A DNA stretch of 64,000 nt from Pseudomonas helleri (lineage in GTDB: Bacteria; Pseudomonadota; Gammaproteobacteria; Pseudomonadales; Pseudomonadaceae). The notes below the pieces were generated by a model. That model saw only the letters and a program-made list of their open reading frames with translations. It was not told where the DNA came from and did no database searches. Position numbers and translations under genes: made by a program. Positions 46,882-57,656 of this stretch are shown piece after piece (position 1 is the first letter of the stretch; every line of letters starts with the position of its first letter). The stretch spans positions 248,001 through 312,000 of the forward strand of contig NZ_JYLD01000005.1 of NCBI RefSeq assembly GCF_001043025.1, written 5' to 3'.

Positions 46882-49311
46882 ATGGTTCAGGTTCGCAAAT
46901 TAGTGTTAGCAATAGCCGCCGCTTCGGCGCTGTCATCCGGTATGGCGCAGGCACTTGGGCTCGGCGAGCTGACCCTGAAGTCGACGCAGAACCAGCCGCT
47001 GCTGGCCGAGATCGAGCTGCTGGACGTCAAGGACCTGAGCGCTGCCGAAGTAGTGCCAAGCTTGGCCCCGGCAGACGAATTTACCAAAGCCGGGGTGCCG
47101 CATCCGGCGTATCTGAACGACCTGCGTTTTACCCCGGTGATCAATCCCAATGGCAAGAGCGTGTTGCGGGTAACCTCCAGCCAACCGTTGTCGGAACCTT
47201 TCGTAAAATTTCTGGTGCAAGTCATGTGGCCCAATGGCCGCTTGATGCGTGACTACAGCGTCCTGCTGGACCCTGCTAAATATTCGCCACAAACCGCAGC
47301 CGCCGCGGCGACAGCTCCGGCTAGCGCAGCCAGCACTGCCGGCGGGGAAGCAGGGCAATACACCACGTCTGCTCGTGACACCTTGTGGGAAATTGCCGCC
47401 AAGGCGCGCAATGGCGGTTCGGTGCAGCAAACCATGCTGGCGATTCAGGCGCTCAACCCCGATGCCTTTATCGGCGGTAACATCAACCGCCTGAAAACCG
47501 GCCAAGTGCTGCGTTTGCCGACGGCGGCGCAAAGTGTCGAGTTGGCCCAGTCCAAGGCTGTTGCCGAAGTCGCGACGCAAAACGCTGACTGGCGCAGTGG
47601 TCGGCGTACCGCGCCACGCGCTCAGCAGCTGGATGCCACCGCGCGCAAACCGGCAGCCACGGCGCAACCCAAAGCTGAAGTCAAAGATGGCTTGAGCCTG
47701 GTTGCAGGGCAGGCGGGCAAGGGCGCGGGCAGCGACGCCAAGAATGTCAGCGACAAGCTGGCGATGACCCAGGAAAGCCTCGACAGCAGCCGTCGTCAAA
47801 GTGCCGAGTTGCAAAGCCGGGTACAAGACCTGCAAAGCCAGGTCGACAAGTTGCAACGCTTGATCGAATTGAAAAACAACCAGTTGGCCAAGTTGCAGGG
47901 TGAAGCTCCCGCGCCGCTCGACGCCAGCGCTGCCTTGCCAGCCAGCCTGGTAGGCGAGGCGGCAGACACACCTGAAGACGACATCGCCCCGGCCACCGAA
48001 GGGGCGCCGGCAACCGCGGTCGCACCGGCACCGGGCGATACGCCCAGTGATGAACGCAACATCCAGGACCTGCTCGCCAGCCCGATGCTGACAGCCGCCG
48101 TGGGTGGTGCAGCGGTCTTGTTGCTGTTGCTCTTGTTGCTGCTGCTGGTACGTCGGCGCAAGGCCCAGCAAGCGGCCGAGCGCCATGCGCGTATGGCGCG
48201 GGCGCTGGAAGAAGAGCCTGAGTTCGCGGCAGACTTCGACCTGCCAGAAAGCAGCTTTGAAGGCATTGAAGTGGCATCGCCGAGCGTTCATCTGGACGCC
48301 GCTCCAGCACCTGCACCCGCGCCGACCCCGGCTCCGGCCGCAGTGGTCGCACCTGTCGCGCCGGTGGCTGCACCCGCCAAGTCAGGCGCTGAAGTACTGG
48401 TTGAAGCGGAGCAATTGATTCAGCAGCACCAGTTCCATGAAGCGGCCGGGTTGCTCGAAAGTGCCATCAGCCATGCACCGCAGCGCAGCGACCTGCGTTT
48501 GAAATTAATGCAGGTCTATGGCGAGTTGGGCGAGCGTGAAGCCTTTATCGCGCAAGAGCGCCAACTGGTTGCCAATGGCAAAAACTACGCCGAAGTGGCT
48601 CAGCTCAAGGTGCGTTACCCGGCCATGGCTGCGGTGGCGGCAGGGATTGTCGCGGCAGCGGTGGCTTCGCAGTTCCAGGCTGATTTCGTCAAAGAAATGA
48701 TGCGCGACGACCGGGTTGTCGAGCCTGAGCCCGAACTCAAGCCGGCACCCGTGATCACGCCCCCAGTTGAAGAGTTTGACCACGACTTCGACTTGAGTCT
48801 CGATGATCTGGAAGAGGTCTCGCCGACCCGGGTCTCGCCTGAGCAGGGGCTTGATGATCTGGTTGAGGCGAGCGGGCAGAGCTTCGATGCGGTGCTTGAG
48901 CAACAGGCTGAAACCCAGGCTGCGTTGGACAAGGCAGCAGATTTTGACCTTGATCTGCCGGATGACTTTGATTTGTCCCTGGCAGAAGAAGCGCCAGCGG
49001 TGCCTGAAGTGCCGGACAGCTTCTCGATGGAACTGGACAAGGTAAACGCTGAATTGCAGCGCCTGTCCCAGAGCCTGGAACAGCCGGCGATGGCCGAGCC
49101 GTTTGCCGGAGCTGTAGCGGGCGCTGACGAAGAACCGGAGTTCGACTTCCTGTCGGGCGCCGATGAAGCCGCGACCAAGCTTGACCTGGCCCAGGCTTAC
49201 ATCGACATGGGCGACGACGAAGGCGCGCGTGACATCCTGACCGAAGTCATGGGCGAGGGCAGTCCGGAGCAACAGGCCGAGGCCATCGAACTGCTCTCCC
49301 GCCTGGCCTGA
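46882..49311 (+). CDS. fimV: FimV, pole-organising peptidoglycan-binding protein
   Basis: 809 residues. Signal peptide (residues 1-26, ending AQA), conserved FimV N-terminal domain (LGLGELTLKSTQNQPLLAEIEL), LysM peptidoglycan-binding domain (about 165-215), coiled coil (about 290-345), one membrane helix (about 410-428) and an acidic cytoplasmic part ending with the FimV C-terminal TPR motif (KLDLAQAYIDMGDDEGARDI). FimV marks the cell pole and supports type IV pili and twitching in P. aeruginosa. It is somewhat shorter than the 919 residues of that species, mainly in the acidic linker. The ATG at 46882 has AAGGAAGAGG upstream. Confidence 0.92.
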   Translation: MVQVRKLVLAIAAASALSSGMAQALGLGELTLKSTQNQPLLAEIELLDVKDLSAAEVVPSLAPADEFTKAGVPHPAYLNDLRFTPVINPNGKSVLRVTSSQPLSEPFVKFLVQVMWPNGRLMRDYSVLLDPAKYSPQTAAAAATAPASAASTAGGEAGQYTTSARDTLWEIAAKARNGGSVQQTMLAIQALNPDAFIGGNINRLKTGQVLRLPTAAQSVELAQSKAVAEVATQNADWRSGRRTAPRAQQLDATARKPAATAQPKAEVKDGLSLVAGQAGKGAGSDAKNVSDKLAMTQESLDSSRRQSAELQSRVQDLQSQVDKLQRLIELKNNQLAKLQGEAPAPLDASAALPASLVGEAADTPEDDIAPATEGAPATAVAPAPGDTPSDERNIQDLLASPMLTAAVGGAAVLLLLLLLLLLVRRRKAQQAAERHARMARALEEEPEFAADFDLPESSFEGIEVASPSVHLDAAPAPAPAPTPAPAAVVAPVAPVAAPAKSGAEVLVEAEQLIQQHQFHEAAGLLESAISHAPQRSDLRLKLMQVYGELGEREAFIAQERQLVANGKNYAEVAQLKVRYPAMAAVAAGIVAAAVASQFQADFVKEMMRDDRVVEPEPELKPAPVITPPVEEFDHDFDLSLDDLEEVSPTRVSPEQGLDDLVEASGQSFDAVLEQQAETQAALDKAADFDLDLPDDFDLSLAEEAPAVPEVPDSFSMELDKVNAELQRLSQSLEQPAMAEPFAGAVAGADEEPEFDFLSGADEAATKLDLAQAYIDMGDDEGARDILTEVMGEGSPEQQAEAIELLSRLA

Positions 49312-49318
49312 CCCCTCC

Positions 49319-49389
49319 CTGTAGGAGCGAGCTTGCCTCGCGATCTTTTAAAAAGATCAAAAGATCGCGAGGCAAGCTCGCTCCTACAA
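49319..49389. repeat. REPIN-type palindrome, nearly perfect
   Basis: TGTAGGAGCGAGCTTGCC and TCGCGATCTTTT mirrored exactly by AAAAGATCGCGA and GGCAAGCTCGCTCCTACA. Best-preserved copy of the main class. It lies 8 bases after the fimV stop codon. Confidence 0.92.
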
Positions 49390-49485
49390 CGCTCAATTTG
49401 TTCGCGCCGGTCATTTGATTCATGGCGTCTTCGCGGGTGGGCCTTATAATGGCCGCCTTTGCGTTTATGAGCAGGCTGTAACTCC

Positions 49486-50340
49486 TTGGCAAATATAGAT
49501 AACCCGGCAGCCGAAATGGCCGCCGAAGGCTTTTTCCGCATCGCCCTGGGCGTTGAATACAAAGGTTCGCGCTACAGCGGCTGGCAACGTCAGGCCAATG
49601 GCGTGCTGACGGTCCAGGAAACCCTTGAAAACGCGCTGTCAAAAGTCGCCGACTCACCGGTGTCGTTGATGTGTGCCGGGCGTACTGATGCCGGGGTACA
49701 TGCCTGCGGGCAGGTGGTGCACTTTGATACCCAGGCCGAACGCTCGTTGAAGGCGTGGGTCATGGGCGCCAACATCAATTTGCCCCACGACATCAGTGTC
49801 AGTTGGGCAAAGGTGATGCCGGCGAACTTCCATGCGCGTTTCAAGGCGATCGCCCGGCGTTACCGCTATGTGATCTACAACGATCCGATTCGCCCCGCGC
49901 ACCTCAACCAGGAAATCACCTGGAACCACCGCCCGCTGGACGTCGAGCGCATGGCGCAAGCCGCGCAATACCTGCTCGGTATACACGACTTCAGTGCCTT
50001 CCGTGCTGGGCAATGCCAGGCCAAGTCGCCGATCAAGGAACTGCATCACCTGCGTGTGACGCGCCACGGGCAGATGATCGTGCTGGACATCCGCGCCAGC
50101 GCCTTCTTGCATCACATGGTGCGCAATATTGCCGGAGTGCTGATGACCATCGGTTCTGGCGAGCGTCCGGTGGAATGGATCAAAGAAGTGCTGGAGAGCC
50201 GTGAGCGTCGCTCAGGCGGCGTGACGGCGCATCCTTACGGGCTGTATCTGGTGCAGGTGGAATACCGCGACGAGTTCCCGTTGCCCGAGCGTTACATTGG
50301 CCCACATTTCTTGACCGGTTTTAGCGAACTCGACGGCTGA
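49486..50340 (+). CDS. truA: tRNA pseudouridine(38-40) synthase TruA
   Basis: Converts uridine to pseudouridine in the anticodon arm of several tRNAs. From the TTG start it has 284 residues; the catalytic aspartate is D68 in CAGRTDAGVHACGQ, and RRYRYVIYND and LHHMVRNIAGVL are family motifs. The start is uncertain: TTG at 49486 gives a normal Pseudomonas-type N-terminal extension, while ATG at 49516 (MAAEGFFRIAL) has no visible ribosome-binding site. Confidence 0.93.
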   Translation: MANIDNPAAEMAAEGFFRIALGVEYKGSRYSGWQRQANGVLTVQETLENALSKVADSPVSLMCAGRTDAGVHACGQVVHFDTQAERSLKAWVMGANINLPHDISVSWAKVMPANFHARFKAIARRYRYVIYNDPIRPAHLNQEITWNHRPLDVERMAQAAQYLLGIHDFSAFRAGQCQAKSPIKELHHLRVTRHGQMIVLDIRASAFLHHMVRNIAGVLMTIGSGERPVEWIKEVLESRERRSGGVTAHPYGLYLVQVEYRDEFPLPERYIGPHFLTGFSELDG

Positions 50341-50403
50341 CGCACGGGTAAGCATTTGTTAACATCCGGCACTTTCACGCTCGTGCTCAGGGGTATCGCT
50401 TAC

Positions 50404-51027
50404 ATGTCAGCCGTTCGCAGCAAGATCTGCGGGATTACCCGCATAGATGACGCACTGGCCGCCGTGGCCGCCAGGGCTGATGCGATTGGCTTTGTATTTT
50501 ATGCCAAAAGCCCACGAGCGGTGACTGCCGCGCAGGCGCGGGCCATCATTGCCGCGCTGCCGCCGTTTGTGACCACCGTGGGTCTGTTTGTGAATGCCAG
50601 CGCCTGTGAACTGAACGAAACGCTGGACGCTGTGCCGCTGGACTTGCTGCAATTTCACGGCGATGAAACCCCGGAGCAGTGCGAGGGCTATCACCGGCCC
50701 TACATCAAAGCGCTACGGGTCAAAGCAGGGGACGACATTGCTGCAGCCTGTGCGGCTTACGCCTCTGCCAGCGGGATCTTGCTCGATACCTACGTTGAGG
50801 GTGTGCCGGGTGGAACCGGGCAGGCCTTTGACTGGTCTCTGATACCTCAAGGGTTAAGCAAGCCGATTATTTTGGCTGGTGGCCTGTCCGTGCAGAACGT
50901 GGCGCAAGCCATTGCTCAGGTGCAGCCTTACGCTGTTGACGTCAGCGGTGGCGTAGAAAAGAGCAAAGGCATCAAGGATCACGATAAGATTCGGGCCTTT
51001 ATGCAGGCTGTACGCGCAACAAACTGA
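50404..51027 (+). CDS. trpF: phosphoribosylanthranilate isomerase
   Basis: Tryptophan synthesis, conversion of phosphoribosylanthranilate to CdRP. 207 residues, TIM barrel. The catalytic cysteine is in KICGITR (residue 9) and the aspartate in LLDTYVEG (about residue 125); the phosphate-binding GGLSVQNV and VDVSGGVE are present. The frame opens at 50356, but the ATG at 50404 is the standard start. Confidence 0.95.
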   Translation: MSAVRSKICGITRIDDALAAVAARADAIGFVFYAKSPRAVTAAQARAIIAALPPFVTTVGLFVNASACELNETLDAVPLDLLQFHGDETPEQCEGYHRPYIKALRVKAGDDIAAACAAYASASGILLDTYVEGVPGGTGQAFDWSLIPQGLSKPIILAGGLSVQNVAQAIAQVQPYAVDVSGGVEKSKGIKDHDKIRAFMQAVRATN

Positions 51028-51298
51028 TACTCGATGTGACGGTTGGCAGCCTGCCACCGTCCATCATTACCGCTTCGTGATACGGGCGGGCCCGGTGACA
51101 TGACGGGCAGAAATTAAAGCGCCAACCGCTTCAGGGCGTGTTGTCGGGAAGGCTGAGGGTTGAAAGGGATGCGCTGGTTTGCCATGGCTGACCGCTGTTC
51201 CCGGACAATCATCGCCACACACTTATTGAATTAAGCTCAAGGGCATACACGGGGCCTGAACCGCAGTGTTCAGGTCGCCGGTACTGGAGAAAAAAAGC

Positions 51299-52219
51299 AT
51301 GAGCAACTGGTTGGTAGACAAGCTGATTCCTTCGATCATGCGTTCCGAGGTCAAAAAGAGCTCGGTACCTGAAGGCCTGTGGCACAAATGCCCGTCTTGT
51401 GACGCTGTGCTTTACCGTCCAGAGCTGGAAAAGACCCTGGACGTTTGCCCCAAGTGCAATCACCACATGCGCATCGACGCACGTGCACGCATCAACATCT
51501 TCCTGGACGCTGACGGTCGCAACGAGTTGGGTGCTGATCTGGAGCCTGTTGACCGTCTCAAATTCCGCGACAGCAAAAAGTACAAAGACCGCATTGTCGG
51601 CGCGCAAAAGCAGACCGGCGAAAAAGACGCTCTGGTGTCCATGAGCGGTACCCTGCTGGGCATGCCGATTGTGGTGTCGGCGTTTGAGTTCTCCTTCATG
51701 GGTGGCTCGATGGGTGCCATCGTCGGTGAGCGCTTCGTTCGCGCCGCCAACTACGCCCTCGAAAACCGCTGCCCAATGGTCTGCTTCTCCGCTTCCGGCG
51801 GTGCGCGCATGCAAGAAGCGCTGATCTCCCTGATGCAAATGGCCAAGACCTCTGCGGTACTGGCGCGTCTGCGTGAAGAAGGCATTCCGTTTATCTCGGT
51901 ATTGACTGACCCGGTGTACGGCGGTGTTTCGGCCAGCCTGGCGATGTTGGGTGACGTGATCGTGGCTGAGCCAAAAGCGCTGATCGGTTTCGCCGGTCCG
52001 CGAGTGATTGAGCAAACCGTTCGCGAAAAACTGCCAGAAGGCTTCCAGCGCAGCGAATTCCTGCTGGAGCATGGCGCCATTGACCTGATTATTTCGCGTC
52101 AGGAGCTGCGTCCGCGCCTGGGTAACCTGCTGGCACAAATGATGGGCCTGCCAACACCTGAGTTTGTGGCTGTGCCTGTTGAAACCGTCGTTGTCCCACC
52201 GGCACCTGCAAACCTATGA
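51299..52219 (+). CDS. accD: acetyl-CoA carboxylase carboxyltransferase beta subunit
   Basis: 306 residues. Carboxyl transfer to acetyl-CoA, first committed step of fatty-acid synthesis, with AccA. The N-terminal zinc ribbon has CPSC and CPKC (about residues 27-49). The crotonase-like core contains [16 protein letters not shown] and [20 protein letters not shown]. Its stop overlaps folC by 4 bases. Confidence 0.96.
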   Translation: MSNWLVDKLIPSIMRSEVKKSSVPEGLWHKCPSCDAVLYRPELEKTLDVCPKCNHHMRIDARARINIFLDADGRNELGADLEPVDRLKFRDSKKYKDRIVGAQKQTGEKDALVSMSGTLLGMPIVVSAFEFSFMGGSMGAIVGERFVRAANYALENRCPMVCFSASGGARMQEALISLMQMAKTSAVLARLREEGIPFISVLTDPVYGGVSASLAMLGDVIVAEPKALIGFAGPRVIEQTVREKLPEGFQRSEFLLEHGAIDLIISRQELRPRLGNLLAQMMGLPTPEFVAVPVETVVVPPAPANL

Positions 52220-53523
52220 CCCAGCGCACCCTTGGCGAGTGGCTCGCCTATCTTGAACAGTTGCATCCGGCTGCCATCGACATGGGGCTGGACCGCGCAC
52301 GAGAGGTAACGAACCGCATGGGCTTGCAAAAGCCCGCGCCATGGGTGGTGACAGTCACTGGCACCAACGGTAAAGGTTCGACCTGTGCATTCGTTGCCTC
52401 GTTGCTGCGTGCGCAAGGGCTCAAGGTCGGGGTTTACAACTCGCCGCATCTGCTGCGCTATAACGAGCGTGTGCAGATCGACGGGGTTGAAGTCTCGGAC
52501 TCGCAGTTGTGCGAAGCCTTTGAGGCGTTGAACGCCGGTCGCGGGGAAACATCCCTGACCTACTTTGAGATGGGCACGCTGGCTGCGTTCTGGCTGTTCG
52601 AGCGCGCACAACTGGACGTTGTGGTGCTTGAAGTCGGGCTGGGCGGGCGACTGGATGCGGTCAACCTGGTTGACGCTGACATGGCGCTGGTCACCAGCAT
52701 TGGCGTCGATCACGTGGAGTACCTCGGTAATACCCGTGAATCCGTTGCCTATGAAAAGGCCGGGATTTTCCGCCAGGGCAAGCCGGCCTTGTGCGGTGAT
52801 CTTGACCCGCCTCAACCTCTGCTCGACAAAGCCAAAGAGCTGGCTTGCCCGCTGTTGCTGCGCGGGCGTGATTTTAATCTGACCATTGCCGACACTGTCT
52901 GGCATTGGCAGGGGCGTGATGCACAAGGGCAAACGCTCGAGCTGCGCGATTTGCCGTTGCTGGATCTGCCCATGGAAAACGCAGCGCTGGCGCTTCAGGC
53001 GTATGCCCTGACGCAGTGGCCTTGGGATCCGCAGACGGTGATCAAGGCGCTGTTGGCGACCAAGGTCACCGGGCGTCTTGACCGTCGCCAGATCAATTGG
53101 AACGGCAAGCCGCTGAGCCTGTTGCTGGATGTCGGCCATAACGGCCATGCTGCCGAGTATTTACGCAAGCGTTTGCAACAACGACCGTTGGCGGGCAAGC
53201 GTTTGGCGGTGTTTGGTCTGTTGGCAGACAAGGATCTGGATGCCGTTGTGTCGCAACTCACTGATGTTGTCGAGCATTGGGCAGTCGCGCCACTGAACAC
53301 CGGGCGTTCGCGCCCTGCGGCTGAGTTGCAGGCTGCGCTGCAAGCGTTGGGCGCATCGGTTACCCCGTACGACAGTGTTGATGCAGCACTTGAGGCGCAG
53401 TGCGAACGGGCTACGCCGCAAGATGAAATTTTGCTGTTCGGGTCATTTTATTGTGTCGCTCAGGCGCTTGAATGGCTGGAGCGGCGCGCCAAGGAGGAGG
53501 CTGCAAATGGCTTTGCTGGATAA
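52216..53523 (+). CDS. folC: dihydrofolate/folylpolyglutamate synthase
   Basis: 435 residues, Mur-ligase fold. Adds glutamates to folates. [20 protein letters not shown] is the P-loop, followed by [19 protein letters not shown] and [19 protein letters not shown]. Translationally coupled to accD (ATGA), and its 3' end overlaps the SPOR-domain gene by 17 bases, so the three genes share a transcript. Confidence 0.95.
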   Translation: MTQRTLGEWLAYLEQLHPAAIDMGLDRAREVTNRMGLQKPAPWVVTVTGTNGKGSTCAFVASLLRAQGLKVGVYNSPHLLRYNERVQIDGVEVSDSQLCEAFEALNAGRGETSLTYFEMGTLAAFWLFERAQLDVVVLEVGLGGRLDAVNLVDADMALVTSIGVDHVEYLGNTRESVAYEKAGIFRQGKPALCGDLDPPQPLLDKAKELACPLLLRGRDFNLTIADTVWHWQGRDAQGQTLELRDLPLLDLPMENAALALQAYALTQWPWDPQTVIKALLATKVTGRLDRRQINWNGKPLSLLLDVGHNGHAAEYLRKRLQQRPLAGKRLAVFGLLADKDLDAVVSQLTDVVEHWAVAPLNTGRSRPAAELQAALQALGASVTPYDSVDAALEAQCERATPQDEILLFGSFYCVAQALEWLERRAKEEAANGFAG

Positions 53524-54151
53524 GGTATTCAAGCAGCGGATGGTTGGGGCGCTGGTACTGATCGCTCTGGCGGTGATTTTTCTGCCCATGCTGTTTTCGC
53601 GTCAGGATGAGCAGCGCCAGGTTCAGGTCGATGCGCCGACGGCGCCACAAGCACCCGTCATGCCTCAGGTTCAGGTAGAGCCTGTGCCGGTGCCAGAGCC
53701 GCAAGTCATTGAGCAAGAGCCGGAACTGCCGGTCGAGCAAGCCGTGGTTGCAGCGCCAAAACCTGCGCCTGCACCTGCTCCGGCGCCGGTTGCACCAGTG
53801 GTCAGCAAACCGGTAGCGCCCGCCAAGCCGCCTGCAGTCACGCCAGCGCAAACGGTGGCGCAGCCGCCAGCCAAGCTCGACACCACGCAAAAGCGTGTAG
53901 ACCCTAACGGTTTGCCCATCAGTTGGTCGATCCAGTTGGTGAGTCTGTCCAATCGTGCCAGCGCCGATAACTTGCAAAAAACCCTTCGTAATCAAGGTTA
54001 TAACGCTTACGTTCGATCGTCTGGCGGGATGAACCGGGTTTTTGTAGGGCCGTTGCTGGAACGTGCAGAGGCCGATCGGATGCGTGACATTCTCGACAAG
54101 CAGCAAAATCTCAAGGGTTTTGTGGTGCGCTTCCAGCCTGAGCGTGGCTAA
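53507..54151 (+). CDS. SPOR-domain cell-division protein (DedD-like)
   Basis: 214 residues. One membrane helix (about residues 12-32, MVGALVLIALAVIFLPML) anchors a periplasmic Pro/Ala/Val-rich linker (about 40-130) and a C-terminal SPOR domain (about 140-212, WSIQLVSLSNRASADNLQKT, NRVFVGPLLERAEAD) that binds denuded septal peptidoglycan. Same position and design as DedD beside folC and cvpA in E. coli. The start at 53507 has AAGGAGGAGG directly upstream, inside folC. Confidence 0.9.
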   Translation: MALLDKVFKQRMVGALVLIALAVIFLPMLFSRQDEQRQVQVDAPTAPQAPVMPQVQVEPVPVPEPQVIEQEPELPVEQAVVAAPKPAPAPAPAPVAPVVSKPVAPAKPPAVTPAQTVAQPPAKLDTTQKRVDPNGLPISWSIQLVSLSNRASADNLQKTLRNQGYNAYVRSSGGMNRVFVGPLLERAEADRMRDILDKQQNLKGFVVRFQPERG

Positions 54152-54257
54152 GCGCATAAAAAGGTTGGGTCTGATAGCCAATGCACTGATAAATCGCCTG
54201 ACTTGAGAGGCGGCACTCTGCTAAAATGCGCCGCCTTATCTGTCTGTAGACTGAACT

Positions 54258-54815
54258 GTGCCATTTACCTGGGTTGACTGGGCGATCGTTGCAATCATCG
54301 CCATTTCTGCATTGATCAGCTTGAAGCGCGGCTTCGTAAAAGAAGCGCTGTCGCTGTGCACCTGGATCATTGCCGGGGTTGTCGCCTGGATGTTCGGCGG
54401 TTCGTTGTCACAGTACCTCACCGGATACATCGAAACACCTTCCGCCCGCATCATCGTCGGGTGCACCATCATGTTTGTCGCCACCTTGCTGGTAGGCGCA
54501 ATGATCAACTTTCTTATCGGCGAACTGATTCGCGTCACCGGGTTGTCCGGGACCGATCGTTTTCTCGGCATGGCCTTTGGCGCTGCGCGTGGCGCGCTGC
54601 TGGTGGTCGTGGGGGTCGGGCTCTTGAGCCTGGGGCCGGTGCAGCAAGACTCGTGGTGGCAGGAGTCCAGGCTCATGCCACAATTTCTATTGGTTGCCGA
54701 TTGGTCGAAAAACCTCATTTTGGGGTGGAGTAGCCAATGGTTGGCCAGCGGTATCAGCGCACCTGCTGATCTACCGTTCAAGGAGCACCTCTTGCCGGCT
54801 ATCCAGCCCAAGTGA
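54258..54815 (+). CDS. cvpA: colicin V production family membrane protein CvpA
   Basis: 185 residues with four membrane helices (about 5-25, 30-50, 65-90, 100-125) and a short cytosolic tail. CvpA is a widespread inner-membrane protein linked to envelope homeostasis and, in E. coli, to colicin V secretion. Starts with GTG at 54258 (VPFTWVDWAIV). It lies just before purF, as in E. coli. Confidence 0.92.
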   Translation: MPFTWVDWAIVAIIAISALISLKRGFVKEALSLCTWIIAGVVAWMFGGSLSQYLTGYIETPSARIIVGCTIMFVATLLVGAMINFLIGELIRVTGLSGTDRFLGMAFGAARGALLVVVGVGLLSLGPVQQDSWWQESRLMPQFLLVADWSKNLILGWSSQWLASGISAPADLPFKEHLLPAIQPK

Positions 54816-54856
54816 GCGGTGTTCAGTTCAGATCCATTAAGTAGGGGTTGCGTCGC

Positions 54857-56362
54857 ATGTGTGGCATCGTCGGTATCGTCGGTAAGTCGAACGTCAATCA
54901 GGCGCTGTATGACGCGCTAACCGTCCTCCAGCACCGCGGCCAGGATGCTGCCGGTATTGTAACCAGCCATAATGGCCGGTTATTCCTGCGCAAGGACAAC
55001 GGGTTGGTGCGGGATGTGTTTCATCAGCGCCACATGCAGCGCCTGGTTGGTAACGTGGGCATCGGCCATGTGCGTTATCCAACAGCAGGTAGCTCGACTT
55101 CAGCAGAGGCACAGCCGTTTTACGTCAACTCGCCGTATGGCATCACCTTGGCGCACAACGGCAACCTGACCAACGTTGAACAGCTGGCCAAGGAGATTTA
55201 CGAATCTGACTTGCGTCACGTCAACACCAACTCGGACTCGGAAGTCCTGCTCAACGTCTTCGCCCATGAATTGGCGCAACGTGGCAAGTTGCAACCGACT
55301 GAAGAAGACGTTTTCGCCGCTGTGACTGACGTGCACAACCGTTGCCGCGGTGGTTATGCCGTGGTGGCGATGATCACCGGTTACGGCATCGTCGGTTTCC
55401 GCGATCCTAACGGCATCCGCCCGATCGTGTTCGGCCAGCGTCACACCGACGAAGGCGTCGAGTACATGATCGCTTCCGAAAGCGTGTCGCTCGACGTGCT
55501 GGGCTTTACCCTGATTCGCGACCTGGCGCCGGGCGAAGCGGTTTACATCACTGAAGACGGCAAGCTGCACACCCGTCAGTGCGCAGTAAACCCGCAACTG
55601 ACCCCGTGCATCTTCGAACACGTGTACCTGGCGCGTCCGGACTCGATCATCGACGGCGTTTCGGTGTACAAGGCGCGTCTGCGCATGGGCGAAAAGCTGG
55701 CCGAGAAGATCCTGCGCGAGCGTCCAGACCACGACATCGACGTGGTCATCCCGATCCCGGACACTAGCCGTACCGCTGCGCTGGAGCTGGCGAACCACTT
55801 GGGCGTCAAGTTCCGCGAAGGCTTCGTTAAAAACCGTTACATCGGCCGTACCTTCATCATGCCGGGCCAGGCTGCACGTAAAAAATCCGTGCGCCAGAAG
55901 CTCAACGCCATCGAACTGGAGTTCCGTGGCAAGAACGTGATGCTGGTCGATGACTCGATCGTGCGTGGCACCACCTGCAAGCAGATCATTCAGATGGCCC
56001 GTGAAGCGGGTGCGAAGAATGTTTACTTCTGCTCGGCAGCCCCGGCTGTACGCTACCCGAACGTGTACGGCATCGACATGCCAAGCGCCCACGAACTGAT
56101 CGCCCATAACCGGACTACCCAGGACGTGGCTGACCTGATCGGCGCTGACTGGCTGATCTATCAAGACCTGCCGGACCTGATCGAAGCGGTCGGTGGCGGC
56201 AAGATCAAGATCGAGAAGTTCGACTGCGCGGTGTTTGACGGCAAGTACGTGACCGGCGACATTGACGAGAACTATCTGGACCGCATCGAGCGTGCGCGCA
56301 ATGATGCCTCCAAGGTGATTGCTCAAGGCGTCGGTGCAACGATAGGCTTGTACAACAACTAA
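54857..56362 (+). CDS. purF: amidophosphoribosyltransferase
   Basis: First committed step of purine synthesis: PRPP plus glutamine to phosphoribosylamine. 501 residues. Cys2 in MCGIVGIVG is the N-terminal nucleophile of the glutaminase domain after removal of Met1. The PRPP loop [17 protein letters not shown] lies at about residues 362-378. An upstream frame to 54848 would hide Cys2, so the ATG at 54857 is the start. Confidence 0.97.
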   Translation: MCGIVGIVGKSNVNQALYDALTVLQHRGQDAAGIVTSHNGRLFLRKDNGLVRDVFHQRHMQRLVGNVGIGHVRYPTAGSSTSAEAQPFYVNSPYGITLAHNGNLTNVEQLAKEIYESDLRHVNTNSDSEVLLNVFAHELAQRGKLQPTEEDVFAAVTDVHNRCRGGYAVVAMITGYGIVGFRDPNGIRPIVFGQRHTDEGVEYMIASESVSLDVLGFTLIRDLAPGEAVYITEDGKLHTRQCAVNPQLTPCIFEHVYLARPDSIIDGVSVYKARLRMGEKLAEKILRERPDHDIDVVIPIPDTSRTAALELANHLGVKFREGFVKNRYIGRTFIMPGQAARKKSVRQKLNAIELEFRGKNVMLVDDSIVRGTTCKQIIQMAREAGAKNVYFCSAAPAVRYPNVYGIDMPSAHELIAHNRTTQDVADLIGADWLIYQDLPDLIEAVGGGKIKIEKFDCAVFDGKYVTGDIDENYLDRIERARNDASKVIAQGVGATIGLYNN

Positions 56363-56372
56363 GCTTCAACAC

Positions 56373-56395
56373 ACCGGCCCTGATGGGCCGGTTTG
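56373..56395 (+). terminator. hairpin after purF
   Basis: ACCGGCCC / GGGCCGGT stem with loop TGAT, then TTGCATTGTTCTT; a short T-poor intrinsic terminator, probably partial. Confidence 0.6.
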
Positions 56396-56444
56396 CATTG
56401 TTCTTACTTAAAAGCATTTATATACAAGGCAAGGAGTGGGCAGC

Positions 56445-57656
56445 ATGAGTCAGGATTGGGATGCCGGTCGGCTGGACAGCGACCTCGAGGGCGTAGCGTT
56501 CGACACCTTGGCTGTGCGTGCTGGCCAGCACCGTTCGCCAGAAGGCGAGCACGGTGATGCAATGTACCTGACCTCCAGCTACGTGTTCCGCACGGCTGCC
56601 GATGCGGCGGCGCGGTTCTCGGGTGAGGTCCCGGGCAATGTTTATTCGCGTTACACCAACCCTACGGTGCGTGCGTTCGAAGAGCGTATCGCGGCACTGG
56701 AAGGGGCGGAGCAGGCCGTTGCCACGGCAACCGGCATGGCCGCCATTTTGTCGGTGGTGATGAGCTTGTGCAGCGCTGGAGACCACGTGCTGGTTTCGCG
56801 CAGCGTCTTTGGTTCGACCATCAGCCTGTTCGAAAAATACTTCAAGCGCTTTGGCATTGAGGTGGACTACGTGCCGCTGGCCGAACTGCAAGGATGGGAT
56901 GCGGCGATCAAGCCGAACACCAAATTGCTGTTTGTGGAGTCGCCGTCCAACCCCTTGGCGGAACTGGTAGACATCACCGCGCTGGCAGAAATTGCCCACG
57001 CCAAGGGTGCGCTGCTGGTGGTCGACAACTGCTTCTGTACGCCAGCCTTGCAGCAGCCGGTCAAGCTGGGCGCTGACATCGTTGTGCACTCGGCGACCAA
57101 GTTCATCGACGGCCAGGGCCGTTGCATGGGCGGTGTTGTGGCGGGGCGCAGCGAACTGATGAAAGAAGTCGTCGGCTTTTTGCGCACTGCCGGGCCGACC
57201 CTGAGCCCGTTCAACGCCTGGATCTTCCTCAAAGGTCTGGAAACCCTCAACCTGCGTATGCGCGCGCACTGCGCCAGCGCCTTGGCTCTGGCCGAGTGGC
57301 TGGAGCAGCAGGACGGCGTCGAGAAAGTTCACTACGCGGGCCTTAAGAGCCACCCGCAGCATGCATTGGCCCAGCGCCAGCAGCGCGGCTTCGGTGCAGT
57401 GGTCAGCTTTGAAGTCAAAGGCGGCAAAGAGGGCGCCTGGCGCTTTATCGACGCCACCCGCCTGATTTCCATCACCGCTAACCTGGGTGACAGCAAAACC
57501 ACCATTACCCACCCGGCGACCACCTCCCACGGTCGTCTGGCGCCACAAGAGCGCGAAGCGGCCGGCATCCGTGACAGTCTGATCCGCATTGCGGTCGGCC
57601 TGGAAGACGTAGCTGACCTGCAAGCTGACCTGTCGCGAGGCTTGGCCGTACTGTGA
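56445..57656 (+). CDS. metZ: O-succinylhomoserine sulfhydrylase
   Basis: Forms homocysteine directly from O-succinylhomoserine and sulfide, the usual route in Pseudomonas. 403 residues, Cys/Met-metabolism PLP family. The PLP lysine is in [18 protein letters not shown] (about residue 211), with [24 protein letters not shown] near the start. AAGGAGTGGGCAGC precedes the ATG. It ends in a 4-base overlap with the next SDR gene. Confidence 0.93.
   Translation: MSQDWDAGRLDSDLEGVAFDTLAVRAGQHRSPEGEHGDAMYLTSSYVFRTAADAAARFSGEVPGNVYSRYTNPTVRAFEERIAALEGAEQAVATATGMAAILSVVMSLCSAGDHVLVSRSVFGSTISLFEKYFKRFGIEVDYVPLAELQGWDAAIKPNTKLLFVESPSNPLAELVDITALAEIAHAKGALLVVDNCFCTPALQQPVKLGADIVVHSATKFIDGQGRCMGGVVAGRSELMKEVVGFLRTAGPTLSPFNAWIFLKGLETLNLRMRAHCASALALAEWLEQQDGVEKVHYAGLKSHPQHALAQRQQRGFGAVVSFEVKGGKEGAWRFIDATRLISITANLGDSKTTITHPATTSHGRLAPQEREAAGIRDSLIRIAVGLEDVADLQADLSRGLAVL

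Noticed and set aside
55100..56326. 408-codon minus-strand frame opposite purF
   Set aside because: Same kind of shadow; purF is complete with all motifs.
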